A stretch of 64,000 nucleotides of DNA, taken from Scenedesmus sp. ARA3 (lineage: Eukaryota > Chlorophyta > Chlorophyceae > Sphaeropleales > Scenedesmaceae). The stretch spans positions 1 to 64,000 of the forward strand of contig RWJK01001292.1 in NCBI GenBank assembly GCA_004335835.1, read 5' to 3'. Below are positions 34,666-44,829 of this stretch, piece by piece (position 1 is the first letter of the stretch; each line of letters starts with the position of its first letter). A program made the position numbers and the translations under genes. The notes beneath the pieces are model-generated. The model was not told where the DNA came from. It was given only the letters and a program-made list of their open reading frames with translations, and made no database searches.

Positions 34666-37394
34666 GCAGTGACAGGAGTTTGCATCGTCTGTAGGTTAAT
34701 GCCATCAGCAAAGCCGGCTGCCGGCTCAGGCGCTGTTTTCACACAGCCCTTGAGTGCCAGCGAATGCGCAGAAGCTGCCATGGCAAATACACAGGCAGTA
34801 ATGCACACCAGCCGCAGTACCGCACAATATGCAGCTGCCATCACATGAAGCATTCAGCAACAATGGCACATGATACACACCAGCCATTGCAGCCTCACTG
34901 GACAAGACAGTCCGTGATTGCCTTCACTGCCCAACCAGCGCCCCCCGCATGTGATCCGTAGTTATTCAAGTAAGAAGTGATTGCACAGGCTGCTGTGCAC
35001 TGCTGCAACATGGAATCTACGGCAACACACAGCAGCACTGCATAACACGGCGCGAGTCCGACCCTGCTGAGTCAGCAACCCTGTGTTACGCAGCTGCATG
35101 CCACCCTCGCACCTGCCCTCTATTTTGTCGGTGCGCTTGGTCACGGCGCAGGGGTCGCTGCAGTGCGGCACCAGCCGCACATCAATGTACAGTGCGCTGC
35201 CGTCCAGGGGGGTGAAGGCCAGGCCGGCAGTCAGCCAGAAGTGCGCCACCTGAGGGCAGCAGCAGATCACACGTGTTATGCTTGTTGTTACTCTGCTACA
35301 TCAGACCCATGCTTTTGGTCGCGGGTAAAGGCCAAGCCGGCAGTCAGCAAGAAGTGCGCCAGCTGCAGCAGCATGTGGAGCGGAGGCGGTGTTTAACAAA
35401 GGGGCAGCAGAGCATTCCCACAGCCACCTAAGCCAGCAAGGCGAAGCACACTAAACTGCCATCCAGCAGAGCAGAAGAAAACCCAGCTACCAATGTAGGA
35501 TCCTGCCGCCTGCAGTGCGCGCAGCAGGTGCAATACTGCAACATAAGAGGCTGTCATGGCAGCACAGGTACTGCCAAGTGCAGCGCAGGTCAGCAGGGCT
35601 GTGCAATATATACTATATAGTGCACAGCCCTGCTGACCTGCGCTGCACTGAACAGCCCTGCTGCCCTGTGCTGCACTGGAGCACACGTAGTATCAGCAAG
35701 CCAGGCACTGCCCTTCGCCACTACAGCGTGACCAAAGTGGAACACAGACACACACCCGGCGCACACAAGCACACCCTCCAGCAACAGCGCAAGCACACCA
35801 GGTCAGGGTACCAGGTCTGCTTGCGCTGTTGCTTGGCGGTGTGCCCGCGCGCCTGTGGGGGTGGAACGCTCTGGTCGAGCAAAACCAGTGCAACCAACTG
35901 AAGCTGCTGCGGGCATGAGCGCTGTACCCACCCCACCTGTTCTCTTGTACACAAGCTTGTAAAAGTTTGTCCACCAACCTGCATCTTGCTGCCAGGCCAA
36001 AGAACCTCCTTTCACAGCAAGATTGCTGCAGCACTCACCCCACGCACCCACTGGCACTGACTTGCACTCACTCATTTGCAGTCGAGCAAGCCTATACAAG
36101 CCTGGAGAAGCTTGGACAACACTGTACAGCCAGTTCACCCACCTGCAACTCGCTGCCTGGCCCCAGCACATCCAGCCAGCAGATGTAGCTGAAGGGGTGC
36201 TCGCGCGGCTCTGCATGCAGCAGGCTGTGATAGTTGTGCGTGACGGCAAGCGTGGTGAAGGGGCTGCCAAGCAGGCAGGGCGAGGGAAAGTTGGGAGGCG
36301 CGTTGTTGTTGAACTGTGAATGCACCTCGCCATCACCATCTTCCACTTCCTGCTCCTCCTGCTGTTCCTCCTGCTGCTGCTGCTGCTGTGGAGTGTCCCG
36401 CATTCCACTTGCTGCTGCTGCTGCCTCACTTGTGCTGCTGCTGGCAGCACCAGCACCAAGCCCACTGCTGCTGCTGTCGCTGCTGCGGAAGCGCACAGCA
36501 TCTGCTGCCTCCTTGTTGCAGGACCAGGCCAGCTGTGCCACGCCATCGGTCCAAAGGTCAGCGATGCGGCGCAAACCGCCAGCGGTGCTGAGGTCGCGCC
36601 ACACGGCCAGAGAAAAGCTGTCCGCTTCAGCCTGCAGCAGGAACAGAGAGGACATTGAGAGTTACACGTGAGTCGCCAGCAGGGCAGCGGAGGTCGTCAC
36701 GTTACACGGCCAACCAATAGCTGTCCGCCTCAGCCGCTGCACATAGCACCAGTCCAACTACTAGTTAGAAACTTGAGCTGTGTTGCCGGCATTGTCCACA
36801 GTGCCCATGTTCAACGCCGGTGCAACACGACATGTGCGACGGCTGAGAGCAGCCCCCGCAGCATGCTCCAGAAGACAGCCAGCCAATGCAGCGCCTCGTG
36901 CAGAGCGGCAGCCAACCTGACTGTGTGTCTGGCAGCTCGCCAGTGGCACGCATGCACACCCACTCACTAGTACAGACAGAATTTGGGAATGCGCGTACAC
37001 TGCAAGTACAGTATTGTTGTGGGCTGGAGCAGTTGCAAGTTATAGGACTATGCTAGCCTGCGTGCATGCATCCAAGAGCAACCAGCCTGTCAGCTCACTC
37101 ACCGAGGTCATCGTGGTAGCGAGACAGGTGTGAGTGCAGGCCACTGCCGTGGTGCGTATTGATTGAGAACATGATGATGATGAGCACACTCACCGAGGTC
37201 ATCGTGGTAGCGAGAAAGGTGTGAATGCAGGCCACTGCCGTGGTGCGTATGACGGCTGCCTGCCATAGCCATCACCGTGTTGCTTGGGCCCTGCCATGCA
37301 GCAGCCATGCCCTATGCTGCACTTGTGCGCTGCATCAGCAGCGAGCCCCTGCGCGAGTGGAAGATCTGGCTCAGGTGAGCGGCAGGCCCGCCAG

Positions 37395-37429
<35 letters not shown>

Positions 37430-39055
37430 AGTGTGGCGTGCTGCGGCGCGTGTGGCTCGTAGTGAGCTACTACATAGTCGCAGCCGTCCCTGGGGTTGTG
37501 CATGGTGATGGTGAAGGGTTGATTGCAGTCGGGCACTACAGCCAGCGCCTGAGCAGCAGCAGCAGCAGCAGCAGAGGGTGGCAGGTGGTGTGGATATGAC
37601 ATGGATCGAGCCTCATACCTGCCGTGTATGCCGCAGAGCTTGGCTCGAGCAGCAAAGAAGAACAGCAGGACGCTGTTGTTCTAGCAGCAGACACATGTAA
37701 CCAATGTATATCACCCAAAGAACAACCAGTGCAGGCAAGGAGGCATGGTCGAGGGCACACAACAGCACATGCATCAGTCACCAGCTGCTGAGTACGCCGA
37801 TCTGAGCAGCGTATTACGTACTTCAACATACCGACGCCTGAGCCGTCCCACCTGCTCATCTTCCAGCACCTGCCCCGCGGCTGCAGCAGGAGCAGGAAAG
37901 CAGAACAGCAGGGCGCTGTTCCACTACCCTCTACCAGCAAATACATGTAACCAACGCACTACCCAACAAAACACCCAGCGCCTGCAAGGAGTCATGGTTG
38001 AGTGCACACATGCACATGCATCAGTCACCAGCTGCTGACTACGCCAATTCAAGAAGCGTGGTATAATGTACTTGGAATGCCGTAACCCCTCAGCAGCCCC
38101 ACCTGCTCATCTTCCAGCACCTGCCCCGCGGCTGCAGCTGCCGCAGTTGCAGCTTCTGCTGCTTCTGCCCGCTGCTGCAGGTCCTCTATCCTGTACAGCT
38201 GGTGCCCTGCCGCAAGCGCAGCAGCAGCAGCAGCAGCAGGAGCTGCGTCAGCTACTGCTGCTGTTGCTGCTGTTGCTGCTGCTGCTACTGCTGCGCCGGC
38301 AGGGCCTCGCGTGCCCTGTCCTGCTGCTGCTGCTGCTGCTGCTGCAGGATACAGCTTTGCCAAAGGCACGTGCGTTGCTGACAGGTCATCAAAACCCTGC
38401 TGAATGGCAGCCAGAATGTTGTCCCTCATCTTGTTCTGCGTGAGATCCAGCTGAAGTGCGGTCTGCCTGCACCGCGGAGCAGCAGCAGGCCACAGATACA
38501 CAGGTGCAGGCCCTGCTGCTGCTGCTTGCCCAAGCGCTGCAGCTGCTGCAGCCGCTTTGCTGGCCTGCCGCAAGTGCTTGCCGGTGTACTTGGCCTTGCG
38601 CTTGGCTGCCTTCTTTGTTGCTGAGTAAGCAGTCATCTTCCGGGGAACATCTGAGCCCATGCGGACCAAACCAGGGGCCCTGTTGCTGCCGCTGCTGCTG
38701 CTGCTGCTGGCGGAGGCTGTGGCTTCTTCCTGTGCGGCGGCAGCTTTGCGCTGTGCAGCCAGCTGCTGCATCTTTTGCCGCGACCTCTCTGCTGCCCTCT
38801 CCGCTGCCAGCCACTTCTGCTCATCAGACGCATACGCTCCACCCTTGGCTGCAAGGCGGTAGCCCGCACAGCTGTACTGCTGCTCAAGCCAGGTCGCCAG
38901 CCGGCCGGTACGGCGGTAGATTTTCCTGAAAGCGCCCCGCTGCTGCTGCTCCAGCAGCTCAGCCTGCAGCTCCTGCACGGCTGATGGCTGGGTCAGCACT
39001 GCCACTGAGTTGAGGTACTTCTTGGCGCCGCGCTTGTCTGTGAGCCGCTCATACT
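34482..39055 (-). CDS. Probable 2OG-Fe(II) oxygenase (TET/JBP-like jelly roll), multi-exon
   Basis: Supported exons: A 39055-38103, B from 37680, C 37259-37194, D 36631-36143, E 35249-35113, F 34608 to stop TGA 34482. A is a basic, Ala-rich region (EYERLTDKRGAKKYL, KKAAKRKAKYTGKHL). The joins D-E-F are in phase and give the catalytic part: SPFTTLAVTHNYHSLLHAE, SYICWLDV, then AFTPLDGSALYIDVRLVPHC and RYGAALFIKPDVV. The order H-x-acid, distal His after D-x-R-x-V, then Arg matches double-stranded beta-helix dioxygenases acting on nucleic acids. The acid would be Glu, not the usual Asp. The end of exon B is unresolved: its frame meets TAG at 37312-37314. There may be further exons upstream of 39055. 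Substrate unknown; the family is an inference from motif order. Confidence 0.5.
35327..35362 (-). repeat. Truncated copy of oxygenase exon E start
   Basis: After CTGCAG, LAHFLLTAGLAFT copies the start of exon E (VAHFWLTAGLAFTPL, from 35249) and then diverges. Confidence 0.85.
35578..35648. repeat. Perfect 28-bp inverted repeat with AT-rich 15-base loop
   Basis: Arm 35578-35605 is the exact reverse complement of 35621-35648 (arms begin GTGCAGCGCAGGTCAGCAGG and TGCACAGCCCTGCTGACCTG). The loop is ATATATACTATATAG. It lies in the intron between oxygenase exons D and E. It could extrude as a cruciform, be a small foldback element, or give a small-RNA precursor. Confidence 0.95.
35977..36000 (-). 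repeat. Donor-side copy of oxygenase exon D end
   Basis: GGCCTGGCAGCAAGATGCAG followed by GTTGGT copies the exon D end GGGCCAGGCAGCGAGTTGCAG region (donor GTGGGT after 36143). Confidence 0.7.
37101..37165 (-). repeat. Donor-side copy of oxygenase exon C end
   Basis: The sequence around CTCACCGAGGTCATCGTGG and the following 60 bp is repeated with a 91-bp period (37101 and 37192). Each copy holds donor TCG|GTGAGT. The copy at 37101 is downstream in gene orientation. Confidence 0.85.
37852..37945 (-). repeat. Chimeric exon: start of exon B fused to end of exon A, in a 245-bp tandem duplication
   Basis: Downstream of exon A, a second GTTACATGT..CTGGTAG intron end leads into NSALLFCF, a copy of the exon B start NSVLLFFF. 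It then switches directly into AAAAGQVLEDEQ, a copy of the exon A end, with donor CAG|GTGGGA after 37852. The flanking intron is duplicated too (CATGGTYGAGKGCACAC; ATGCATCAGTCACCAGCTGC) with a period of about 245 bp. Taking the acceptor TAG at 37924-37926, the block 37923-37852 is exactly 24 codons, phase 0 at both ends. Confidence 0.8.
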
Positions 39056-39548
39056 CTGCAGGTGACAGCAGCAGGCGTCAGCAGCAGGTGGCGGCAGCAC
39101 GCACACAGTGAAAAATTGCACGTGCGCCTGGCAATGCAAGTATGCCGTGACCCATGTTGGAGCACTCGAGCGGCAGCTGTGGCTGGATACTACTGGCAGA
39201 AGTAGTTTGAAGTGGAGATGACGGCCTCCTCTCTGGGGCAGAGCCACAGCGCCTTGCTGCAAAGTACGAGCAAGCAATCGGTGGAGCAGCCAGATACCCA
39301 ACTGCCAGCTTCCCGGCAAACCTTCCAGCGAAATTGTTTGCTGTGTTTGAAAGTCCAAGCAACGGCCTGGCCATCCCCCAGGTAAAACCAATCAAGGGGC
39401 TGACAAACCATGCTATGCCACGCACGTGTACAGGTTATGGCAAGTGCTGCATTCAGAGTAGGTCCTTTTGTCTTTGGTGTTACTTGTGTGCAGAGCTCCA
39501 GCATTGCTTGCGCTGGAAGCGCAGTGTGGGAAGCTGCCATATAGTGCT

Positions 39549-40307
39549 TCACTTCAGAAGCCTCAGCCGATGTCCCTCACCCGATAGGCTGAAGTAGCTT
39601 TCGCCAGTAGGCATACAGTCGCTGCCAAGCTGCCACAGAGTGTAGTCCCCTTTGGCCCCCTCAACGTGCCACACTTGCAGGACCGCAAGCGCAGGGGACG
39701 AGTCAACCCAGCTGCCGCAGCGCACAAACAGCCAGCAGTCACCTGGCTTGTCGTGTTCCTGCAGTGCGGCGACTGCCTGCTGCTGCAGCTGCTGCTGCAG
39801 CAGCTGCTGCTGCTGCTGTTGTTGCTATTGCTCTGCAGAGGTGCTGCTGGAGTTGCTCTGGCCTTGAGTAGCAAGGAACACGCTGTGGGCAGCAACCATC
39901 TGCATGCACCCCTGTATGGTGTAGCAGGGCGCTCCCGCTTCCTGACTTGCTTCGCTGCTGTTGCTGCCGTCTCTGCTGTCTTTGCTGTCACTGCTGTTGG
40001 CGGTGCTGCTGGCCTCATTGTTAACAGTAGCAGCGGGGTCAACGCTTGCCAGCAAGCTGCCTGCCTTGGTGCTGCCCACACAATGGTTGTCCTGCAAGGA
40101 GTTGCTGCTACGCCTCCGTCTTGTTGTGGGTGGGGAGTTGTCATGCAACGGCCGGTCTGTGGCGTGGCACCGGATGAGCGCAGCTGCAGCAGCAACAGCA
40201 GCTGGCCGCACGCGCCATGGTGCAGCAGCTGCTAGCTGCAGTCTGCCATGGCCGCTGCATGGTCCGTGCAGCTTTGAATCCGCCAAGGAGCTGGTCCGAA
40301 ATAGCAT
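39549..40307 (-). pseudogene. Distant relative of the 18-26 kb family, interrupted by TAG in a Gln tract
   Basis: From ATG 40307 the N-terminus is Ala/Arg/Ser-rich (MLFRTSSLADSKLHG..PWRVRPAAVAA), like a transit peptide. A Ser/Asn/Asp-rich linker follows. The frame then hits CAA-TAG-CAA at 39825-39827 and continues without shift through poly-Gln into CWLFVRCGSWV, AVLQVWHVEG and LGSDCMPTGESYFSLSG. These align with SWWMLVECGVWA, RAVLCFS and LDSSGLPTGEMYVDSRG of the triplicated family. The next stop is TGA 39549. Either a one-base (CAG to TAG type) nonsense change, a sequence error, or a pseudogene. Confidence 0.55.
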
Positions 40308-41162
40308 GGTGGCTTATACAAGCGCTTGGCCTGATGATGTTCAACCTGGCATAACTGCTGCAGGCGCCTAATCCCCCAGCCTGGAGCTTCAGTGTTGACC
40401 AAGCAGATGCAGAAACGGCCGTTGCTTTAAACGATGCTGCTGGTAAGATATTCAACAAAAGGCGAGTTCCGTGGTCGCAGGCAGGAAGTCCAAGGCACGT
40501 TGCTGATCATGCGAGACGAGCGCCTTGCTGCATTCAAAGCTGATTAGCAGCGGAACCTGAACACTGTACAGTACCTCATGTGACATGGAACGTAAATCAA
40601 GTGAGGATCATCACGCCACAGCATAGGAGGGACAACCGGTGAACAGGCTTTTACCCCAGGTCTTGGACTGCATACGTTACCACGCCTTCAAACTGTTGAC
40701 CACATCCACAATACGCTTGGTGGAAGCCGTGCGAGGCAAGCATAGCAGTCGCCTGCGGCAGTCAGTTGGGCTTGGTGTCACTTGCCAAGTTGGGCCTGAA
40801 GGAAAGCTACCAGCCTGGCAGGCTGCCAGTGGTTTGGAACACTGGCAGTGGTTTGGAACACTGGCAGCGCCATTGTAATGTAAGCACACCGTCAAAATCT
40901 AGCTGATGACAAAGAGTTGTCATCTGCATCACTCTGCACTGATCTGCTGCAGTTTACTCCGCGCTGCCATAGGGATCCAAGTGATTCAAATCAAGTTGTG
41001 CCCTGCAGCTCATGTTCTTGCCAAGAGGTGCCAGGCACCAGAGGCAAGAATGGAGGCTGTGCTTTGATGTTTTGCCTGCAAAACAGGTAAATTTGCAGAA
41101 AGCAGAAAGCAATGCAAGACTCACACAGCCAAACTTATGTTTCCGGCATTCACAAAAGTCGT
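40308..41162. other. Intergenic region
   Basis: No recognisable gene. A short direct repeat (CAGTGGTTTGGAACACTGG) occurs at about 40827-40863. The AAAA at 41154-41157 is the Pol III terminator of the minus-strand tRNA. Confidence 0.5.
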
Positions 41163-41242
41163 TGATCACGGCAGGATTTGAACCTGCGCCCTTTCGGACT
41201 GGAACCTTACTCCAGCGCCTTGGACCGCTCGGCCACGTGATC
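41163..41242 (-). tRNA. tRNA-Leu (anticodon AAG), inverted second copy
   Basis: The reverse complement is identical to the tRNA at 28114-28193. About 35 bp upstream are also shared (CGATAAACGCCTTGCATGTG and neighbours), and a TTTAGGG-type motif lies at 41318-41332, 76 bp upstream, as in the other copy. Terminator is TTTT on the minus strand (41157-41154). Confidence 0.95.
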
Positions 41243-41317
41243 TTGCACATGCAAGGCGTTTATCGATCAGACGAGCACAACAGCCCTTTTTCTTGGTGAT
41301 ATCACCGAAGGACTTAC

Positions 41318-41332
41318 GGGGTTTAGGGTTTT
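41318..41332 (-). promoter_or_regulatory. Telobox-like motif upstream of tRNA-Leu
   Basis: GGGTTTAGGGTTTT (reverse AAAACCCTAAACCC) lies 76 bp from the tRNA 5' end. The other tRNA copy has AAACCTAAACCC at the same distance (about 28026-28037). Telobox elements are known in plant promoters; a role here is inference. Confidence 0.45.
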
Positions 41333-41847
41333 ACCAAACTTCGTCTACAAGCATCTTCTCTTTGTGCTATCCCCACAACTAGTTCATAGCTGGCAAACAT
41401 CTTTCATTGACGTCCCTGTCAGGCTAGTTCAGCCAGCTCTGACAAGCACCGTAGTACACCGCCCTAGCGACACGCCTCTTCGGCACAAGTGCCTGATCAC
41501 CATAAAACTGAGCACTAAAGAGACTTGCGAGCAGCGTCGTTGCCTGTGGCGAACGCATGCATGGTGACTTAGATGCCTACATACTTCCTTGGCTGGTGGT
41601 TTGTCAGGCGTTGCTCTGTCGCTGTGTGTGCCCCACGTTTTAGCAGGCTTCGATGCCTGCTCATCAACTGGTGAGCGTTTCATATCAGCCGCCCCGTGGT
41701 CACACTGAGTGCTTCTGAGGTGTGACACAGTCGTCACAGAAAGTGACGTGCCTGATAGACTTCCTGCCCCAAATTTACTGGATATCAACCAGCAGCAGAT
41801 GCGGTGGGCTGTGAGAGTGTCGTTTACTGCTCAGCAAGGATAGCACA

Positions 41848-43162
41848 ATGTCAACAACAGCAGTGCTGCGACAGAACTGGCGCAAGGTTTCTTCCACAGA
41901 CAACTTGCAGGCGAGCTGCAACTGCGCAGGCTGTCACACACACGCCATCAGAAGCTTGGTAGCTCTGCCAACACCAGCGCGTGTTGATGGTGCTGATGCT
42001 ACTATTGTGCTCCTGCTACTGCTGATATGGTACCATCAGGCCTATGCGGATGACCATCCGTCTTCAAATCACTCAAGTCCAAGGGCTGCACAAAGGGCCA
42101 AGCTGCTCGGGTAAGCCTGGATGATGAGCCTGGGCCCACAGTTGTGTTGCAGACAGCAACATAGCCACCTTTGTAACGTCTTCTGGCTGGATCTCTTGCT
42201 GCAGATGCAGCATACTGGCTGTAGGCGCAATGCTGGTGGGCGCAGCGCTGCTTATGCTGGTGAACCTGACTGTGCAGCAGTAGGCTGCTGCTGCTGTTCT
42301 GTGCGTCGTATGCTGTGATAAAGAAAGCAGCGCAGCTGGCTATTTGACAGGCTGCATGGCAGCTTTGAGCAGCACCCTGCTTGCTTTGCCATCAGCCATG
42401 GTGAGTTTTCGGCAGTAATTTGCAACAGCCCCTCGCTGCAACCCACAGCATGTGCAGCAGAGCTCAGGTGCATGCTGCGCGCACACATGTGACACCCATC
42501 TTGTGCTGCTCTGCTCAGAGTATGGAGCAACACTTGTCATGTGCATCTAAGCCGGCGTATGATTTGCATGTAAGCCCGTGCCTCACCAGTGCAACAGAGG
42601 GCCAGTAACCAGCAGCCAGGCACGGCCGTTGCAGGCGACGCATCCATGTTGACCTGCCTGCCTGCAGGTGTTTAAGATGATGCCACCTGCTGCATACCAG
42701 CCCATGCGCGCCAATCAACAGGACCAGTGCGTAGCACGCAGATTTTTGAAGTGGACACCAGTTCCTCTGTGTATGTGACACAGCAGCAGAACATGCAGCA
42801 GTCGGATGTCAACGACACCTCTTGCAGCTGGTTGCACACGTAGGGCTGTACTGTGCAGCACTGTGGAACCTACAACAGCTATCGGGCAGTGAAGCACAAT
42901 TGTGAAGCACCCTATGTCCTGCAAAGAGTGGTGTATTGTGTAGGACAGTGCACATCTCCATCCTGCTTGCATGCCGCATAGTGCCTAGCTGCCAGTTACT
43001 TCTGCAGCATCGTGTTTGAGGCCTCCAAGTGTTGCATGCCATATTTCAAATATGATATTTGCGGTGCAGGTACTCACAGAAATTTGAGTGTTGCTGATGC
43101 GCAGGTACTACATCTTTGTTGGCCCTTTAATGCTACCCATGCTGCTGATAGCGGTGAGAGCC

Positions 43163-43221
<59 letters not shown>

Positions 43222-43271
43222 NNNNNNNNNNNNNNNNNNNNNNNNNNNNNNNNNNNNNNNNNNNNNNNNNN

Positions 43272-43330
<59 letters not shown>

Positions 43331-43982
43331 CAAGCCGCAGTCAGCAAAGCTGCATCAATGTTTTTTTAGCAGTGGCAGCCTGGCCAGCAACAGGTTTTGA
43401 AGGCAGCAAGGTTGTTCAATTCAGCAGACACTGCGTGAATCTATGCACTGCAAGCCCAGCAGTGTGGCATGCTGCAGTGCATGCGCGGACGGGCGAAGCC
43501 CATACATGGCTGACAGTGCACAGCAGCTCAACCAGCCACCGTGGCACCATCTGTGCCACCTGCACGTGAGGCACTCTTGAATTAATGAGCGTCTACATCC
43601 CTGCTTCCATGTTCCGTGACTGAACACAGCGCTCTTGCAGCATGCACATCAGCTGATCAGGCCCCATCCCCCAGCAGCATGCTTGCGCTGCTGCATGACC
43701 CCAATGAACTACGGAGTGAGCTTGTGCTCCTTTGCTTCCAGCTATTGGCACGCAGGGCTATGCTTGGCAGCAGTTGCTGTAATGTTTGGCCGCCGCAGCT
43801 TGTTGGTCTGCAGCTGTTGGTCAACAGCTGGTGGTGGTTGGTGGACAAAGGCGCAATACATCACAGTTGAAAAAACAGGATGTACGTTTTCATAGTTTTG
43901 ACCAAATGCATGTCCGTGCTGTGTGGAGCTGCAGGTGACCGTCAATTGGTTCAGTCTGAAGCTCTTCAAGCACAACTCTTAA
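41848..43982 (+). CDS. Small membrane protein, five exons (tentative)
   Basis: Exons 41848-42110, 42205-42259, 42668-42768, 43105-43153 and 43935-43982 use GT-AG junctions and join in phase to give about 171 aa. Hydrophobic segments: ATIVLLLLLIW, CSILAVGAMLVGAALLML and YYIFVGPLMLPMLLIAV. The short C-terminus is NWFSLKLFKHNS. The joins PVPL-YYIF and LLML-VFKMM restore continuous hydrophobic or plausible sequence, which supports the model. The intron after exon 4 contains a long CAG tract with an assembly gap. I do not recognise the family. Confidence 0.42.
43165..43330. repeat. (CAG)n tract with assembly gap
   Basis: About 19 perfect CAG units, 50 N (43222-43271), then about 19 more. It sits in an intron right after a donor, and its true length is unknown. 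Confidence 0.97.
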
Positions 43983-44191
43983 CGTCACACAAAAGAGTCC
44001 CAAGAGCAGCCTGGACAGCAGCAGCAGTTGCAGCAGTAGCACGGACAGCGGAAGGAGCGGTTTATGCCAGTGGCTAAACTGGCGGCACCCCGTCCTTGGC
44101 AGCACCAAGCATGCTGAGCGGCTCAACCAATGGATGGCGGGCTGCTCGCCCTATGCAGCAGCGAGAGGCAGCAAGCCGCCTCAGTTTTCTG

Positions 44192-44372
44192 CTGTTCAGC
44201 TGCAGGCGTGGGCCATGGGCCGTGGGCGCCCTGCCACAGGCCTGAGGCTGCAGGCGTGGGCCGTTCAGCTGCAGGCGTGGCTGCAGGCGTGGCACATGCA
44301 CAACCAGCTGGCGCACCTGCCCTGTGGCTGCAGGCGTGGGCCGTGTGCGCCCTGCCACAGGCCTGAGCAGTT
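44192..44372. repeat. Imperfect repeats of CTGCAGGCGTGGGCC
   Basis: Five copies of a CTGCAGGCGTGG core occur. Two are followed by a longer shared block ending CGCCCTGCCACAGGCCTGAG (about 44226-44250 and 44349-44368). CTGCAG precedes each, as in acceptor echoes, but the host exon is not identified. Confidence 0.8.
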
Positions 44373-44656
44373 GTGGGCATGCTCAGGGTGCTTGGCAGAC
44401 AGACAAGCATATGCCATGCTGCTGACCACGGCGCGCTGCTACTGCAAATGTTGTTTTGGAACCAGCAGGTGGGTGCGCGCAGGCCAAATGTTGCCAGTAA
44501 TGAAGAAAGAAAGGAGTAGGTGCTCCAGCTGGTTGTGCATGTTTGGCGCAGCTTCTGGGCTAGTTTGACATGGAGACAAAGCAACAGCTCTACTCATGGC
44601 ATAGAGTACTACTCTGCATGATGCATGAACCAGCAGTCTTGCGCGCTCCCATGTCG

Positions 44657-44829
44657 TGCGTGGCAGCGGTGTGCTGCAGGCGCTGCACTGCAGGCGCATG
44701 AACTGTGCTATCGCAATGCTGGCTGCTGCATTGCAGGCTTACGAACTGTGCTATCGCAATGCTGGCTGCTGCATTGCAGGTTTACGAACTGTGCTATCGC
44801 GATGCTGGCTGCTGCATTGCAGGTGCACG
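44657..44829 (+). repeat. 43-bp tandem repeat containing an intron-end-like TTGCAG
   Basis: The unit AACTGTGCTATCGCAATGCT plus GGCTGCTGCATTGCAGG.TTACG starts at 44701, 44744 and 44787. Each unit ends in CTGCTGCATTGCAG, an acceptor-like sequence. The 43-bp period is not a multiple of three, so it is not a peptide repeat. Confidence 0.85.

Noticed and set aside
39825..39827. Reassigned TAG (Gln) in the nuclear code
   Set aside because: TAG ends the RAP, AP2 and family copy 3 coding regions, so it acts as a normal stop here.
41318..41332. Interstitial telomere
   Set aside because: Only about one and a half TTTAGGG units; better described as a telobox-like motif.
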